From an archaeon (lineage in GTDB: Archaea > Nanobdellota > Nanobdellia > Woesearchaeales > GW2011-AR9): DNA of 64,000 nucleotides. The position numbers were made by a program, and so were the translations under genes. This document shows, piece by piece, positions 17,899 to 28,926 of the stretch. The stretch lies in contig JABHRS010000029.1 of the NCBI GenBank assembly GCA_018670085.1, forward strand, positions 1 to 64,000, in the 5' to 3' direction. How positions within the stretch are numbered: position 1 is the first letter of the stretch; the number at the start of each line of letters is the position of its first letter. The notes beneath the pieces are model-generated. The model saw only the letters and a list, made by a program, of their open reading frames with translations, did not search any database and had not been told where the DNA came from.

Positions 17899-18984
17899 TT
17901 AACTAAACTGACGAATAATTGGTGGACTGATAAGGTTGATGACAGATTTTGGTAATTTACTCCAAACTTTCCCATATAACTTGTACATACTTAGTGATGA
18001 GTCTAAATTTGGTAGATTTTTTGGATTTTTTGCATAGTAATAGTAAGGGATTTCTTCTTCTCTATTACACCAACGTTCTTTGTATTCGGTGAGTTTTCCA
18101 TCATTTAACTGTTTTGAAGATCCACCATAATCAATGTGAGTATAACCATGTTTGAATCCGTACTGAATCATTTTCCATACAAGTAAAAAATAAGGCCTAA
18201 GATGTAACTTGCTGTAATCTGCTCCACTAAAACCATAGAGAATTTCTTTTCCATGAAAATGAAAAAATCCAGCAACAATTGCTTGGTCATCTTTGTAGAT
18301 TATAGCTATTTTTGAATTTGTGGTTTTGAGTGCTTGAGAGAATATAGCTTTTGGCCAAGCTGGAACTCCGCGTTTTTTTCTAGTGTTTAAATATAAATCA
18401 TAATAAATTTCCAGAGATTCGTTGTCATTTTTGATTTCAAATTTTAAATTATTATTTGTTGCTTTTTTGATATGTTTTCGGATTTCAGGGTGTAAATTAG
18501 ACCAAGTATCTTCTAGGCTTTGATGGAAATCAATAAAGAAGTCAGTGATTGGTGTTTGTTTGGCGAAATTTTCTGGATATTGATCTTTTAGTGAAGTTTC
18601 AATTTCAGAATTTAATCCTCCACGTTGCCTGATTTCTAAGAACAAATAGTCATCTGCCATTTTAATTGCAGCATCAATAAGTTGCTTTTTTATTTCTACA
18701 GTGTCTGCAAGAATTCCACCAAAAGGAAAAAATGGAATTGAGACTAAACGTTTTCCTTCAACGAAACTTTTTGCTTCAAATAAAGGAAGAATTCCTTGAA
18801 TTTTAAGCATATCATCAATTGCCACTAAATATTTAGGAGTGAATTTGAAATGTTTTTGAATCAAATCACGAACTGCTAAACTGTGTTCGAATAGTGAATC
18901 TGGATGATTTTTTAGAAAAAGACCATATTTTGTGTGATCTGACTCTTTCATTAACCTAACTTCTAACATATTGTGAATTGGCAC
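17899..18984 (-). CDS. FemAB/GNAT-like ligase or acetyltransferase (peptidoglycan-bridge-like family)
   Basis: SLEDTWSNLHPEIRKHIKKATNN, HIDYGGSSKQLNDGKLTEYKERWC typical of FemAB-like proteins. Confidence 0.78.
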   Translation of the reverse strand: MPIHNMLEVRLMKESDHTKYGLFLKNHPDSLFEHSLAVRDLIQKHFKFTPKYLVAIDDMLKIQGILPLFEAKSFVEGKRLVSIPFFPFGGILADTVEIKKQLIDAAIKMADDYLFLEIRQRGGLNSEIETSLKDQYPENFAKQTPITDFFIDFHQSLEDTWSNLHPEIRKHIKKATNNNLKFEIKNDNESLEIYYDLYLNTRKKRGVPAWPKAIFSQALKTTNSKIAIIYKDDQAIVAGFFHFHGKEILYGFSGADYSKLHLRPYFLLVWKMIQYGFKHGYTHIDYGGSSKQLNDGKLTEYKERWCNREEEIPYYYYAKNPKNLPNLDSSLSMYKLYGKVWSKLPKSVINLISPPIIRQFS

Positions 18985-19152
18985 ATTTGCCTTTAAGAAT
19001 CTTGTTAAATGAAAATCGTATAAATGTGTATATCGTAGCTCGGAATGAATTTTTCTTGGAATACGTTTTTCATTTTCAAAAATTAAGATAAGAAAATTTA
19101 AAGATAGTTCTTACTTTCAGGATTTTTGTTAAATAGCTCTTTTAGTACTATT

Positions 19153-20262
19153 TTAATTGAACCTTTTGATAATTAATGGGCTTATCTGGTTGATAATTGG
19201 AGATGGGAGAATTTTCCAGATCTTAGTTGCTATCTTGATGAAACCGGATTCTTCAGTATTTGGAATTTTTTTTGTGTTATTAAGATAATAGTAATAGGGG
19301 ATTTCTTCAATAGTATCAGACCAACGTTTTTTGAAAGTTAATAGGCCACCATTATTGGTTGAAGTAGTTGCACCACCTAAATTGAATACTTTGTATCCTT
19401 GTTCAGTTGCATCTTTGATTGCCTCCCACATGATTAAATGGTATGGTTGCATGGAAAGTAATTCGCGGTTGTAAGTTGCACCAGCTGCGAAGTAACGCAT
19501 TTCTGAATTGTAATAGATTAAAAAAATTGCAGCTATTGGGTCTTCATTGTGGTAAGTGATATAAATTTTGACATCACTATGATCTTTTGCTTTTGAGGAT
19601 TCTTGGTAATCAAATGAACTATTGTTACCAAAACCGTTAATAATATCTTGAAAATATTTTTTAGGATAAGCTGGAACTCCTCGATGTTTTCTAGTGCTTA
19701 AAAATAAATTGTAAAATTGATCCAAATGCATTGGAGCAACTCCTTTACTAAATGAAATTTTACTTTTTTCAGCTTTTTTGATGCCCCAACGAATGCTGCT
19801 TTTTGGAAGCTTTTTCCAGGTGATGTTAATATCTGAATCTAATTTTAAAGACATGTTGAATACATTTTTTTTTTCAATTAAATTAACTGAATTGAATATT
19901 TGATCTTGATGCTGACTGCGAATTTGTAAAAATCCTAACTCTTGATCTTTGCAGTGATCAATTGCCTTTTTGATTAATTCAGTTTTGCTTTCTGAATTAT
20001 TTGCAAGAATATTTGTGAAAATTGAATATGGACTGGAGATAAGATTTTTTGGACCAAAAAAACCTTGACACTCAAATAAAACAATGCAAGCTTGAATTAT
20101 CCCAGCGTCATCTTTTGCAATAAAATTTATTGGTTTATGTTTAAAATTATCTTGTAGAATTTTAGCCCATGTTAGGCTGTGTTCAAACTGGGCAGAACTA
20201 TTCTGACTGATAAATTTAGAATAATCATCATATTCGCTTGGTTCTAGAATTTTGATATTCAT
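19153..20262 (-). CDS. FemAB/GNAT-like ligase or acetyltransferase (paralogue of 17899..18984)
   Basis: Same architecture: ITWKKLPKSSIRWGIKKAEKS, FNLGGATTSTNNGGLLTFKKRWSDTIEEIPYYYYL. Confidence 0.78.
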   Translation of the reverse strand: MNIKILEPSEYDDYSKFISQNSSAQFEHSLTWAKILQDNFKHKPINFIAKDDAGIIQACIVLFECQGFFGPKNLISSPYSIFTNILANNSESKTELIKKAIDHCKDQELGFLQIRSQHQDQIFNSVNLIEKKNVFNMSLKLDSDINITWKKLPKSSIRWGIKKAEKSKISFSKGVAPMHLDQFYNLFLSTRKHRGVPAYPKKYFQDIINGFGNNSSFDYQESSKAKDHSDVKIYITYHNEDPIAAIFLIYYNSEMRYFAAGATYNRELLSMQPYHLIMWEAIKDATEQGYKVFNLGGATTSTNNGGLLTFKKRWSDTIEEIPYYYYLNNTKKIPNTEESGFIKIATKIWKILPSPIINQISPLIIKRFN

Positions 20263-20373
20263 ACTAATTTTTTTGATTCTCTGTTTTTAAGCTTAATGAA
20301 TTTGTGGATTATTTCTTGGGTTTAATACCCCAGAGTTCTGTTCCGAGGGATAGCCAATTTTCGGATTTCTATT

Positions 20374-21321
20374 TTATTCTTGCTTATTTTTTGATTTCTG
20401 ATTGATATACTCTTTTGAAGGAATAATCTCATGGGTTCTGGTCAGAATTTTAAGCACAGTTTCGATTCTGTTGATCCTAAGCTCAACTGGGTGTCCCTTT
20501 AGATGGGCAAGTCTTTTGTCATCAACTGTGTCAGAAAGATCAGCTGCATGAAATTCATAATTAATATCTTGGCAAAGTAGTTTTGTGAGCCAAAGGGTTG
20601 GGATAATGAATGGGCTGCCAAGTTTTAAGGCGAAGGTTGCGTGAATAGGAAATCTAAAAATTGGTGCAACAGTGCAAGGAAACTCTTTGATCTTTCTTTC
20701 ACGAACGGTTTCTTTCCATTCCTTTTTGCTGTTTGGAGAATATATTCTATTTTTAGCAAGACCCCAAATTGCTTTTGGTCCATGACTTGGGCTTTTTGTT
20801 CTAGTTAGAAATGCGTAAGTTTTGAGAATTAAAGGATAAGACCAAGTCGGAATTACTGATGAATCGTATTGATAATTAAGTGTTTCTAACAGATTTATAG
20901 TGGCTGCGTTGGCATCGTAACCTGGGGCTTTGAATCCAACGGGATCAACTCCGATTGTTTTTTTGATCAGTTGATGTGCTTTTTGAATCTGATTTTTTTG
21001 AATTTCGATTGGAAGGGATCTAAATCCAAAGGGGTGATCGTATGTATGATTTGCAATTTCGTGTCCAGAGCTATGAAGTTGTCTGATCAACTCTGCTTTT
21101 TCTGGGTCTTCAAGATCTTTTGCAATAGTAAAAAATGTGGCTTTGATGTTATATTTGTCAAACAGTTTAATGAACCTTGGAATTGAAGACATAAAAACTG
21201 GGTCAGGTGAAATTGGAGCTTCGTGCCCATAATATCCAAGATTAGTCCAAAGACCATCAAGATCAACTTGTACTGTTGCGAAGGGTTTTTGTTTTGTCTT
21301 TGTTTGTGACATTTTATTCAT
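20374..21321 (-). CDS. Polysaccharide deacetylase (NodB homology)
   Basis: VQVDLDGLWTN, KATFFTIAKD, GHEIANHTYDHPFGF, GFKAPGYDAN, HAADLSDT. Confidence 0.9.
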   Translation of the reverse strand: MNKMSQTKTKQKPFATVQVDLDGLWTNLGYYGHEAPISPDPVFMSSIPRFIKLFDKYNIKATFFTIAKDLEDPEKAELIRQLHSSGHEIANHTYDHPFGFRSLPIEIQKNQIQKAHQLIKKTIGVDPVGFKAPGYDANAATINLLETLNYQYDSSVIPTWSYPLILKTYAFLTRTKSPSHGPKAIWGLAKNRIYSPNSKKEWKETVRERKIKEFPCTVAPIFRFPIHATFALKLGSPFIIPTLWLTKLLCQDINYEFHAADLSDTVDDKRLAHLKGHPVELRINRIETVLKILTRTHEIIPSKEYINQKSKNKQE

Positions 21322-21395
21322 GTTTTTTTTATTTTAATATTTTATTTTAATATTTTATTTTTAATAATTTGTGATATTAACTAATTGTTAATTAA

Positions 21396-23396
21396 CTAGA
21401 TTATAGAAGGAACAAATGAGCCTTGATCTAGTTTGAAGATGAATATAATTGTACTCTCTTGAACGGCTTCACTAGTGTCAAGATCTCTTACAACAACATG
21501 TTGTAGTTGAAACCCAACGGATGAAAAATAATCTAAACTGCCTTGGGTTAACCTTTCTCCACCGCAGTAATCATAATACCATCTTGGTTGAGTATATTCC
21601 CAAATATCAATCTCTAACCAGATTGTATTGTCAGCACTCAAATTTTTCATATCTTTTTCAAAATTTTGTTGACCATTAGAGTTTAACACTTGATCACAAT
21701 AATCATAGTCTCTAAAATTTTCATGATATCTTTCGCCTCTGAGCCAATATAAATTACCACCAAGTATCGGACTATCAAGAGCTCCTTCACTGTAATAATC
21801 TACTCCTGAAAAAGCGTGCATCATTCTAGGAGACCCGGAAAACAATAAATCATCATCACCCATGTTATCCATTAGAAAGTCTCCAGCCTCTTGTAACCCA
21901 GCATAAGACATTGATCTTGCTTCAATAATCTGGTCAGCAACAGTGTAAGATGGAATTGCCAGGAATAAAGTAATTATAACAATTAAAATTACTTTAACAT
22001 GTTTTGTGGAAAATTTGGATGCAATAGAAGAGATTTCTTCAATTGCAAATGCGGCTAGCAATACAGCAATTGAAAGAAGAGGAAGCATATAACGGTCTTG
22101 TGTATGATCGACACTAGTTTCAAAATAAAGATAATATGTAAATCCAATTATCAATAACGGATAGATCTTTTTTTGTTTGTATATGAAAGTAAATATTAAC
22201 CCTATTATGAAAAGGATTATCAAATATGTTCCAAGAATATATTTTAACTGATCCAAAGCTTCTAAACCGAAAGGCATTCCTCTTTGCTGAGTCATTAAAC
22301 CAAATAAACGCCCAAGTAAATTTGCGTTAAAAAAAGTATTTGCAATTAAATGAGCTGATATTACAGTCCCAACTGGAATTAGCCAGGAGATTAGAACAGC
22401 TTTATCTTTGAACATATTTTGTCTTTTTATTAGAATGTTGTAGATGAAAAATCCTAAAATAAATAGAACTGCTTGCATTTTATGAAATAAAGTTGCAATC
22501 AAAGAGATTGCAGTTAGAAAGGCCCAATAGTACCTAGGATTATTTGTAGTCCAAGCTTTAACAGATTTCAAAGTAATGGATTTTAAGTTAATGGAGTTTA
22601 AATTAAAGGATTTTAAGTTTAATTTATTATTTTCATGATCTGATTTAATTTTATGTTTGTGTGTAACCTGCGATGCATTCTTTGTCTGAACTACAGCTTC
22701 AGTTGAATCTTGATTATTTTCTGCTTCACTGTTTAATTCTAAATTTTCTTTTTCTGGATGAGTATCGATTAAATCTTTTGTTTCTTTTTTTACTGTTTCT
22801 TCCTTTATTTCCTCTACATCTGTTAACTTTGTAATCTCTGGATTTTTTGATTTCTCAAATCTAATTAGACAATATAGAAAAATGACTAAACTTACAGTTA
22901 CTGGGGCGTCACCGAGTGGTCTTACTGAATAAAATGAAAATATATGATTAAATGCAAATAAAGTTGCTGCAATCAAACCAGTAAATTTTCCGTTTAACTC
23001 TTTTCCTAAGAAATACATAAATGTAATCCCAACAATTGAATAGGTTAATGCCATTAATTTTCCAGCTACAAAGATATCTCTAATAAATAAATAATAAACT
23101 GCAGTAATAGTTTGTGGTAAGGCATAATCTCCAGTATAATAATCAATATTGAATATCATTGAAAGAGGATCAGTTGCTGCTTTGAATGAATACCAAAGAT
23201 GTACTGCAGCATCATTCCAGATACTCTCCATAGAAAAATATTTGAGTCTAAATACGATCGCTAAAGATAAAATTATCAGAAAAGTGAGAAAATAATAGTC
23301 TTTTGATAGGGTAGAGAATAATTTTGTAAGCTTTTTTTTAAAATCATTAAAATGATTCAAGCTTTTCTTTTCTTCTGTTGGAATATTTTCTTCCAT
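21396..23396 (-). CDS. Multi-pass membrane glycosyltransferase (GT39/PMT-like)
   Basis: SIWNDAAVHLWYSFKAATDP loop after TM1, many TM helices, soluble C-terminus; close paralogue of the next gene. Confidence 0.72.
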   Translation of the reverse strand: MEENIPTEEKKSLNHFNDFKKKLTKLFSTLSKDYYFLTFLIILSLAIVFRLKYFSMESIWNDAAVHLWYSFKAATDPLSMIFNIDYYTGDYALPQTITAVYYLFIRDIFVAGKLMALTYSIVGITFMYFLGKELNGKFTGLIAATLFAFNHIFSFYSVRPLGDAPVTVSLVIFLYCLIRFEKSKNPEITKLTDVEEIKEETVKKETKDLIDTHPEKENLELNSEAENNQDSTEAVVQTKNASQVTHKHKIKSDHENNKLNLKSFNLNSINLKSITLKSVKAWTTNNPRYYWAFLTAISLIATLFHKMQAVLFILGFFIYNILIKRQNMFKDKAVLISWLIPVGTVISAHLIANTFFNANLLGRLFGLMTQQRGMPFGLEALDQLKYILGTYLIILFIIGLIFTFIYKQKKIYPLLIIGFTYYLYFETSVDHTQDRYMLPLLSIAVLLAAFAIEEISSIASKFSTKHVKVILIVIITLFLAIPSYTVADQIIEARSMSYAGLQEAGDFLMDNMGDDDLLFSGSPRMMHAFSGVDYYSEGALDSPILGGNLYWLRGERYHENFRDYDYCDQVLNSNGQQNFEKDMKNLSADNTIWLEIDIWEYTQPRWYYDYCGGERLTQGSLDYFSSVGFQLQHVVVRDLDTSEAVQESTIIFIFKLDQGSFVPSII

Positions 23397-23487
23397 ATTA
23401 TCTCCATGATTATATTATTTTGTTTTTATTCTTTATATTATAAATATGTGTGTTTAAATTTGCCTGTTTAAATTTATGTCAAATATT

Positions 23488-25503
23488 TTATTCAGATTGT
23501 TCTTTTTTGAATACAAAAATAACTGGGACATTCCTATTTGCTTCACCTGGACCAACATCTCTGATAACATAATGAACTAATTCAAAACCAAGTGAAGTGA
23601 AGTAATCTAAACTATCTTGTTGTAGTCTACTTCCACCACAATGATCATAATACCACCTAGGTTGGGTGTACTCCCAGATATCAATCTCTAACCAGATTGT
23701 GTGTTCTGTTGTAAAATTGGCAATGTCTGTTTCAAAATTTTCTTGTGCGTTAGGATTAACCACTTCATCACAATGATCAAAGTTTCTAAAATTTTCATGA
23801 TACCTCTCACCACGAAGCCAATACAAATCACCACCTCTTAACGGACTATCAACTGCACCGTTACTATAGAATTCCATATTAGTAAAAGGTCTCATCATCC
23901 TTGGAGAACCGGCAAAGAGTATGTCATTCTCACCCATGTTTTCTTGTAGAAAATCACCTGCTTCTTCTAAACCTAAATATCCATATGAATTATAATCAAT
24001 TAATGGAACAGCAATAGCTAAAAATTGGAACACTATACAAATAGTTATCAATATAGCAACTGGCATTTTGAGTTTCTTGTGTGAGAAGTTAGAGATAATT
24101 GTGCTCAACTCTTCTATTGCAAAAGCTGCAAGTAATATTCCAACTGCAAGAATTGGTAACATATATCTCTCTTGAGTATGATCAACATTGATTTCAAAAT
24201 ATAACCAGTAAAAAATACTCATGGTAATAAGTGGATAAAATTTTTTCTGTTTGTATAAGATTACAAATAACAATCCTACAAAAATGAATGGAATTAGGTA
24301 CCAAGAAAACATTCCTTGAATTCTCCCTAATGCTTCTAAACCAAACGGCATGCCCCTAAATTGAGCCATTAACCCAAAGAGTCTACCTAAAAGATTTTTG
24401 CCAAAAAAAGTAACGGCTACAATATGAACTGCAATCACACCAAACACTGGGATGAACCAGGTTGCGAAGATTCCTTTGTCTTTGAACATCTCTTTTCGTT
24501 TGAAAATGATCATATATATTGGGATGCTTAATACTAAAATTGAAGCCTGAACTTTATGCAACATTGTTGCCAATAAAGAAATCCCTGTTAATATTCCCCA
24601 AAATAATTTTGATTGAGTAATTTTATTGATTGATAAACCCTTAACTTTTTCAGTAATGGATTTTATATTATAATTTTGAATTTTTAGTAAATCTTTGAAC
24701 TCAAAAGATGACGAATGGTCCTTTGGCATACTTTCTGTTCTAATCAAACAGTAAAAGAAAAATATCACACTAACAGCTAGTGGGGCGTCTCCAAGTGGTC
24801 TAATGGAATAATGTAGGAAAGCATGATTAAATCCAAACAATATAGCTGCTATAAGTCCAGTAAACTTATTTCTAAGTTTTGTTCCAATGATGTATATTAA
24901 TATTGAAGCTAAAACAGCATAAGTTAGTGCCATTAATTTTCCTGCTAAAAATATTTTGTTAGTGAATAAATAATAAAATGCAGTAAGTGTTTGCGGAATT
25001 GCATAATCACCAAGATAGTAATTAATTGAAAAAAATGAAGCTATTGGTTCAGTCACAGCCTCAATTGCAAACCACAAATGAACCGCAGAATCATTCCAAA
25101 TACTTTCTATTGAGAAATACTTCAAATGAAATAAAACTGTTAATGTTAAAATGATTAAAAATGCTAAATTATAATGATCAAGGATTAACTTGGTTTTTAA
25201 AAAGGTGAAGATATTATTGATTTTGGAATTTAATTTACTTGGTTTAGATTTTTTTGAATCAGTTTTTTTTGGATTTTGGTTTATTTTATGACTCTCACTT
25301 GAATGTTTCGGTTGAGAGATGATTGGATTATTGGATTTAGTTTTACTTTTAACGGTTTTTACAATTGGATTAGAAATATCTATTTTGAAATCAGGGAGAT
25401 TTTTTTCTATGTTGACAGTTTTTATCTCTTCAATTCCTGGAAAATTATCTTGACTATTTTCTTTTTTCGCCATAAAACACCAAAACTCAACATATTTGCA
25501 CAA
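23488..25503 (-). CDS. Multi-pass membrane glycosyltransferase (GT39/PMT-like), paralogue
   Basis: SIWNDSAVHLWFAIEAVTEP, same C-terminal block TIWLEIDIWEYTQPRWYYDHCGG as the previous protein. Confidence 0.72.
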   Translation of the reverse strand: MCKYVEFWCFMAKKENSQDNFPGIEEIKTVNIEKNLPDFKIDISNPIVKTVKSKTKSNNPIISQPKHSSESHKINQNPKKTDSKKSKPSKLNSKINNIFTFLKTKLILDHYNLAFLIILTLTVLFHLKYFSIESIWNDSAVHLWFAIEAVTEPIASFFSINYYLGDYAIPQTLTAFYYLFTNKIFLAGKLMALTYAVLASILIYIIGTKLRNKFTGLIAAILFGFNHAFLHYSIRPLGDAPLAVSVIFFFYCLIRTESMPKDHSSSFEFKDLLKIQNYNIKSITEKVKGLSINKITQSKLFWGILTGISLLATMLHKVQASILVLSIPIYMIIFKRKEMFKDKGIFATWFIPVFGVIAVHIVAVTFFGKNLLGRLFGLMAQFRGMPFGLEALGRIQGMFSWYLIPFIFVGLLFVILYKQKKFYPLITMSIFYWLYFEINVDHTQERYMLPILAVGILLAAFAIEELSTIISNFSHKKLKMPVAILITICIVFQFLAIAVPLIDYNSYGYLGLEEAGDFLQENMGENDILFAGSPRMMRPFTNMEFYSNGAVDSPLRGGDLYWLRGERYHENFRNFDHCDEVVNPNAQENFETDIANFTTEHTIWLEIDIWEYTQPRWYYDHCGGSRLQQDSLDYFTSLGFELVHYVIRDVGPGEANRNVPVIFVFKKEQSE

Positions 25504-25600
25504 AATTATCTTTATAAGATTATTGTAACTAGGATTATTTTTTAGAAGTTTAGATGAATTTTAGTTAATAAAAAAAGAATAAAAAAGAATAAAAAAATGA

Positions 25601-26875
25601 TCAAAATAATCGATTTTTCCAAGTTTTAGGAGTTTTCTCATTAATGATCTCCAAATCAAGGTGATATCGAAATTTCTTTGCGCCCTTAGCCTTAATATGA
25701 TCAATCATAGATTGAAGACCTTCTCTTAATGTGACTTTGGTTGAATAGTTGAACAATCTTCTTGCTTTATTAGCACTACATGAAGCCAACTTCACTTCTT
25801 GTGGACGACCTGGCATGAAAATTGGTTTTAAATCAAAGTTGAGTAGCTCAGCAATTGTTTTTGCTAGTTCATTAATTGAGATAAACTCTTCATCTGGACC
25901 AATATTAATAATTTCACCATTAAGCCCATCTTTGAATCCTAACTGCAGTAGACAGTCAATATCATCTTCAACAAATGAGAAACATCTTTTTTGCTCACCG
26001 TCACCATAAATAATTGGTTGTCTTCCTTGAAGCATCAAATTGATCATAATTGATGCTACATTTCTGTAAGGGTCATCATATTTTTGCCTTGGACCGATAA
26101 TATTGTGAGGAACAGCAATGACATATTCCATCCCATGTACTTCTGAAAGATTTTTTAATAATAGTTCTGAAGCGTATTTTGCAATCCCATACGGGTCTTG
26201 TGGTTTTGGAGTCATGTCTTCAGTGAATGGAACGACATCTTGGGTTCCATATCTTGCCATTGATGAACAATAAACAAATCTTTTCACTTTATTGGTAATC
26301 GCAGCTGTGATTAAAGTAGCTGAGATTTGACTAGTATTTTGACAAACTAAATGCGGAGAAAAAACGGATAAACCTTCATAGGCTGTGCAAGCTGTATGGT
26401 AAACGATGTCACAACCTTTCATTAATTTATTCATGGTATTTAGATACCTACAATCCACTTGATAAAATTCTACTTCATCAGGCACATTGTCCATGTAACC
26501 ACCAATTAGATTATCACAACCAACAACTTCATGACCTTGTTTTAGAAGTGCGTCTGCTAAATGGCTTCCAAGAAACCCTGCAACTCCGGTGATAAATATT
26601 CGTTTCTTTTTTCGAAGTTGACTAATTTGAAAGGTTTCTTGCCCATTAGATTGAACTTTTGAAATATTAGCATTATTGAAAATTAGTTCTTTTCCATCTA
26701 CATTAATTGTAACTTTGGCGTTTGAGAATTCTTGTTGAATATTTGCTTGATTATTTGTTTGATCACTAGGCTGATCTGCTGAATTGTTTAAGGAATCTGC
26801 TGACTTATTTTCTTCTTGAAACATTGTTTTTTCTCCATAAATCTCTTTGTTTATGTAGCAATTTTTGATGCACAA
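25601..26875 (-). CDS. NAD-dependent nucleotide-sugar epimerase/dehydratase (SDR) with N/Q-rich N-terminal extension
   Basis: IFITGVAGFLGSHLADALLKQGHEVVGCDNLIGG, YCSSMARYG, DPYGIAKYASE (YxxxK). Confidence 0.88.
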   Translation of the reverse strand: MCIKNCYINKEIYGEKTMFQEENKSADSLNNSADQPSDQTNNQANIQQEFSNAKVTINVDGKELIFNNANISKVQSNGQETFQISQLRKKKRIFITGVAGFLGSHLADALLKQGHEVVGCDNLIGGYMDNVPDEVEFYQVDCRYLNTMNKLMKGCDIVYHTACTAYEGLSVFSPHLVCQNTSQISATLITAAITNKVKRFVYCSSMARYGTQDVVPFTEDMTPKPQDPYGIAKYASELLLKNLSEVHGMEYVIAVPHNIIGPRQKYDDPYRNVASIMINLMLQGRQPIIYGDGEQKRCFSFVEDDIDCLLQLGFKDGLNGEIINIGPDEEFISINELAKTIAELLNFDLKPIFMPGRPQEVKLASCSANKARRLFNYSTKVTLREGLQSMIDHIKAKGAKKFRYHLDLEIINEKTPKTWKNRLF

Positions 26876-26908
26876 GCTATTTAAATCTTATGAATTGATA
26901 CTCGTAAA

Positions 26909-28048
26909 ATGGATTCAAGAATCTTAATGTTAATCGAAAGGAAAAAAAATGATAATATTACTTTTGCTAGAGATAAATTTTTGATATATGGGATGGAACA
27001 TCTCGGTTGCAAGATATCTTTTTTCGAGCAAAAATCAAACTGGATACTTCGACAGTTGAAATTGATTAAATATTGCTTTAGTAAAAGAAACACTTTTGAT
27101 GCTTTATTTGTGTCTTCAAGATGTAAGACTGATCTATTGGTAGCTAAATTATGTTCAATCATGCTTAGAAAACCATTAATCGCAGATGTGTTTATCTCAA
27201 CTTACAACACCCAAGTTGAAGATAGAAAATTAGTCTCTAGTAAATCTGTTAAGGGAAGATTGCTGAAACTATTTGATCTGGTTGTGGTTTTGTTATCTGA
27301 TGCTGCTTTACTTGACACGAATTCACATATTAACTATTTTGAAGAAAATATATGGAAAGCAAAGAAATCTATAAAGAAGTATAGTCGTTCTTTATTTAAT
27401 AATAAATATTATCGAGTTTTAATCGGGTCTGATAGCCGTGAACATCCAGTGGACCCTGATAATCTGCCTAAAAAGGATAAAAAGTGTATTGTGTTTTACA
27501 ACGGAACATATATCCCATTACATGGAGTTGAGTATTTGTTGGAGGCTGCTGCGATCTTACAAAAGAACCCAGAAGCCAATAATGTGGAATTTTTATTTTA
27601 TGGAGATGGTCAGCAACGTAAAGAGATGGTGGCACTATCAGAAAAATTGGGATTAAATAATGTGAAATTTAATTTTGATTTTAAAGAGGAAGAGTTACAA
27701 AATTATATTCATAAATCTACTATCTATTTGGGAATTTTTGGTAATACAGATAAAGCAAAAAGAGTTATTCCTTGTAAAGTTTACAAAGGTATGGTGATGC
27801 ATGCTTGTGTACTTAGTGGACACTCGGATGCGATGGGTGAATTATTTGTTGAAGGGGAAGAATATTTAGGAGCCAAATTTGCAGATGGCTCTGACATTGC
27901 TGAAAAAATATTGTTGCTTGCAAATAATAATCAACTGCGTGAGAAAATTGCGGCTGCTGGATACCATGCATTCTTAGAAAAATCTGACATTTCTTCAGTT
28001 GCTAAGGAGTTAAAAAAGGTATTTTTGGATTTTGGATTGATTACTTGA
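26909..28048 (+). CDS. GT4-family glycosyltransferase (GT-B)
   Basis: CIVFYNGTYIPLHGVEYLLEAAAIL, FLFYGDGQQRKEMVALSEKLGLNNVKF, IHKSTIYLGIFGNTDKAKRVIPCKVYKGM. Confidence 0.85.
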   Translation: MDSRILMLIERKKNDNITFARDKFLIYGMEHLGCKISFFEQKSNWILRQLKLIKYCFSKRNTFDALFVSSRCKTDLLVAKLCSIMLRKPLIADVFISTYNTQVEDRKLVSSKSVKGRLLKLFDLVVVLLSDAALLDTNSHINYFEENIWKAKKSIKKYSRSLFNNKYYRVLIGSDSREHPVDPDNLPKKDKKCIVFYNGTYIPLHGVEYLLEAAAILQKNPEANNVEFLFYGDGQQRKEMVALSEKLGLNNVKFNFDFKEEELQNYIHKSTIYLGIFGNTDKAKRVIPCKVYKGMVMHACVLSGHSDAMGELFVEGEEYLGAKFADGSDIAEKILLLANNNQLREKIAAAGYHAFLEKSDISSVAKELKKVFLDFGLIT

Positions 28049-28094
28049 GAATAAAAAATAATTTAAATAGGAAAAAGATATTCTTGTATAAAAA

Positions 28095-28877
28095 ATGGTT
28101 TTAAAAAAATTACGCAAGGTAGCAAAATGGTTTTACGATAGATTTTATGTAAAAATATTTGCAGATTACCGAACTGAACTTTGTCTGGCTGTGGGAGATT
28201 GTAAGACACTATTAGATGTTGGTTGCGGAGCGTATTCACCTATTCAAAATTTTTCTAATCAACTTCATTGTGAGGGAGTAGATGGCTTTTTACCATCAAT
28301 TGAAACTTCACAGGCAAAAGGGATTCATAAAAAATATCACCAGATGGATTTGTTTGATATTGGTGAAAGATTTTTACCTAACACCTATGAATGTGTTTTA
28401 GCATCTGATGTGATTGAACACTTTGAAAAAGAAGATGGTTGGAAATTGCTTGAACACATGGAAAAAATTGCATCAAAGCGAGTAATAATTTATACTCCAA
28501 ATGGATTTTTGCCACAAGGAGAGTATGACAATAATGCTTGGCAAGTTCACAAATCTGGCTGGGAAATTGAGGAGATGGAAAAGCGGGGGTACCGAGTGCT
28601 TGGAATTCATGGGCATAAAATTTTTCGAGGAGAATATGCTAAAATTAAGTGGAAACCATGGTTTTTTTGGCAAATAATTTCTGATGTTAGTCAGCTTTGG
28701 ACACGTAGTCATACAAAGAATGCTTTTCAAATACTTTGTGTGAAAGATATGCCGGAAATTAGTAAAGATTCCAAATCTAATGTAGAAAAATCAAATGATT
28801 TGGATTCCGGTTCTGAGGATTTGGAATCAGATGAAGATTTGGCTTCTGTTGAACCATCAGTTGAACCTTCGTCTTAA
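28095..28877 (+). CDS. SAM-dependent class I methyltransferase
   Basis: KTLLDVGCGAYSPIQNF, YECVLASDVIEHFEKEDGWKLLEHMEKI. Confidence 0.85.
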   Translation: MVLKKLRKVAKWFYDRFYVKIFADYRTELCLAVGDCKTLLDVGCGAYSPIQNFSNQLHCEGVDGFLPSIETSQAKGIHKKYHQMDLFDIGERFLPNTYECVLASDVIEHFEKEDGWKLLEHMEKIASKRVIIYTPNGFLPQGEYDNNAWQVHKSGWEIEEMEKRGYRVLGIHGHKIFRGEYAKIKWKPWFFWQIISDVSQLWTRSHTKNAFQILCVKDMPEISKDSKSNVEKSNDLDSGSEDLESDEDLASVEPSVEPSS

Positions 28878-28926
28878 AAGATATGGGTTCACAACACTTT
28901 TAAATGATAATTTCTAAAATTTCTAC

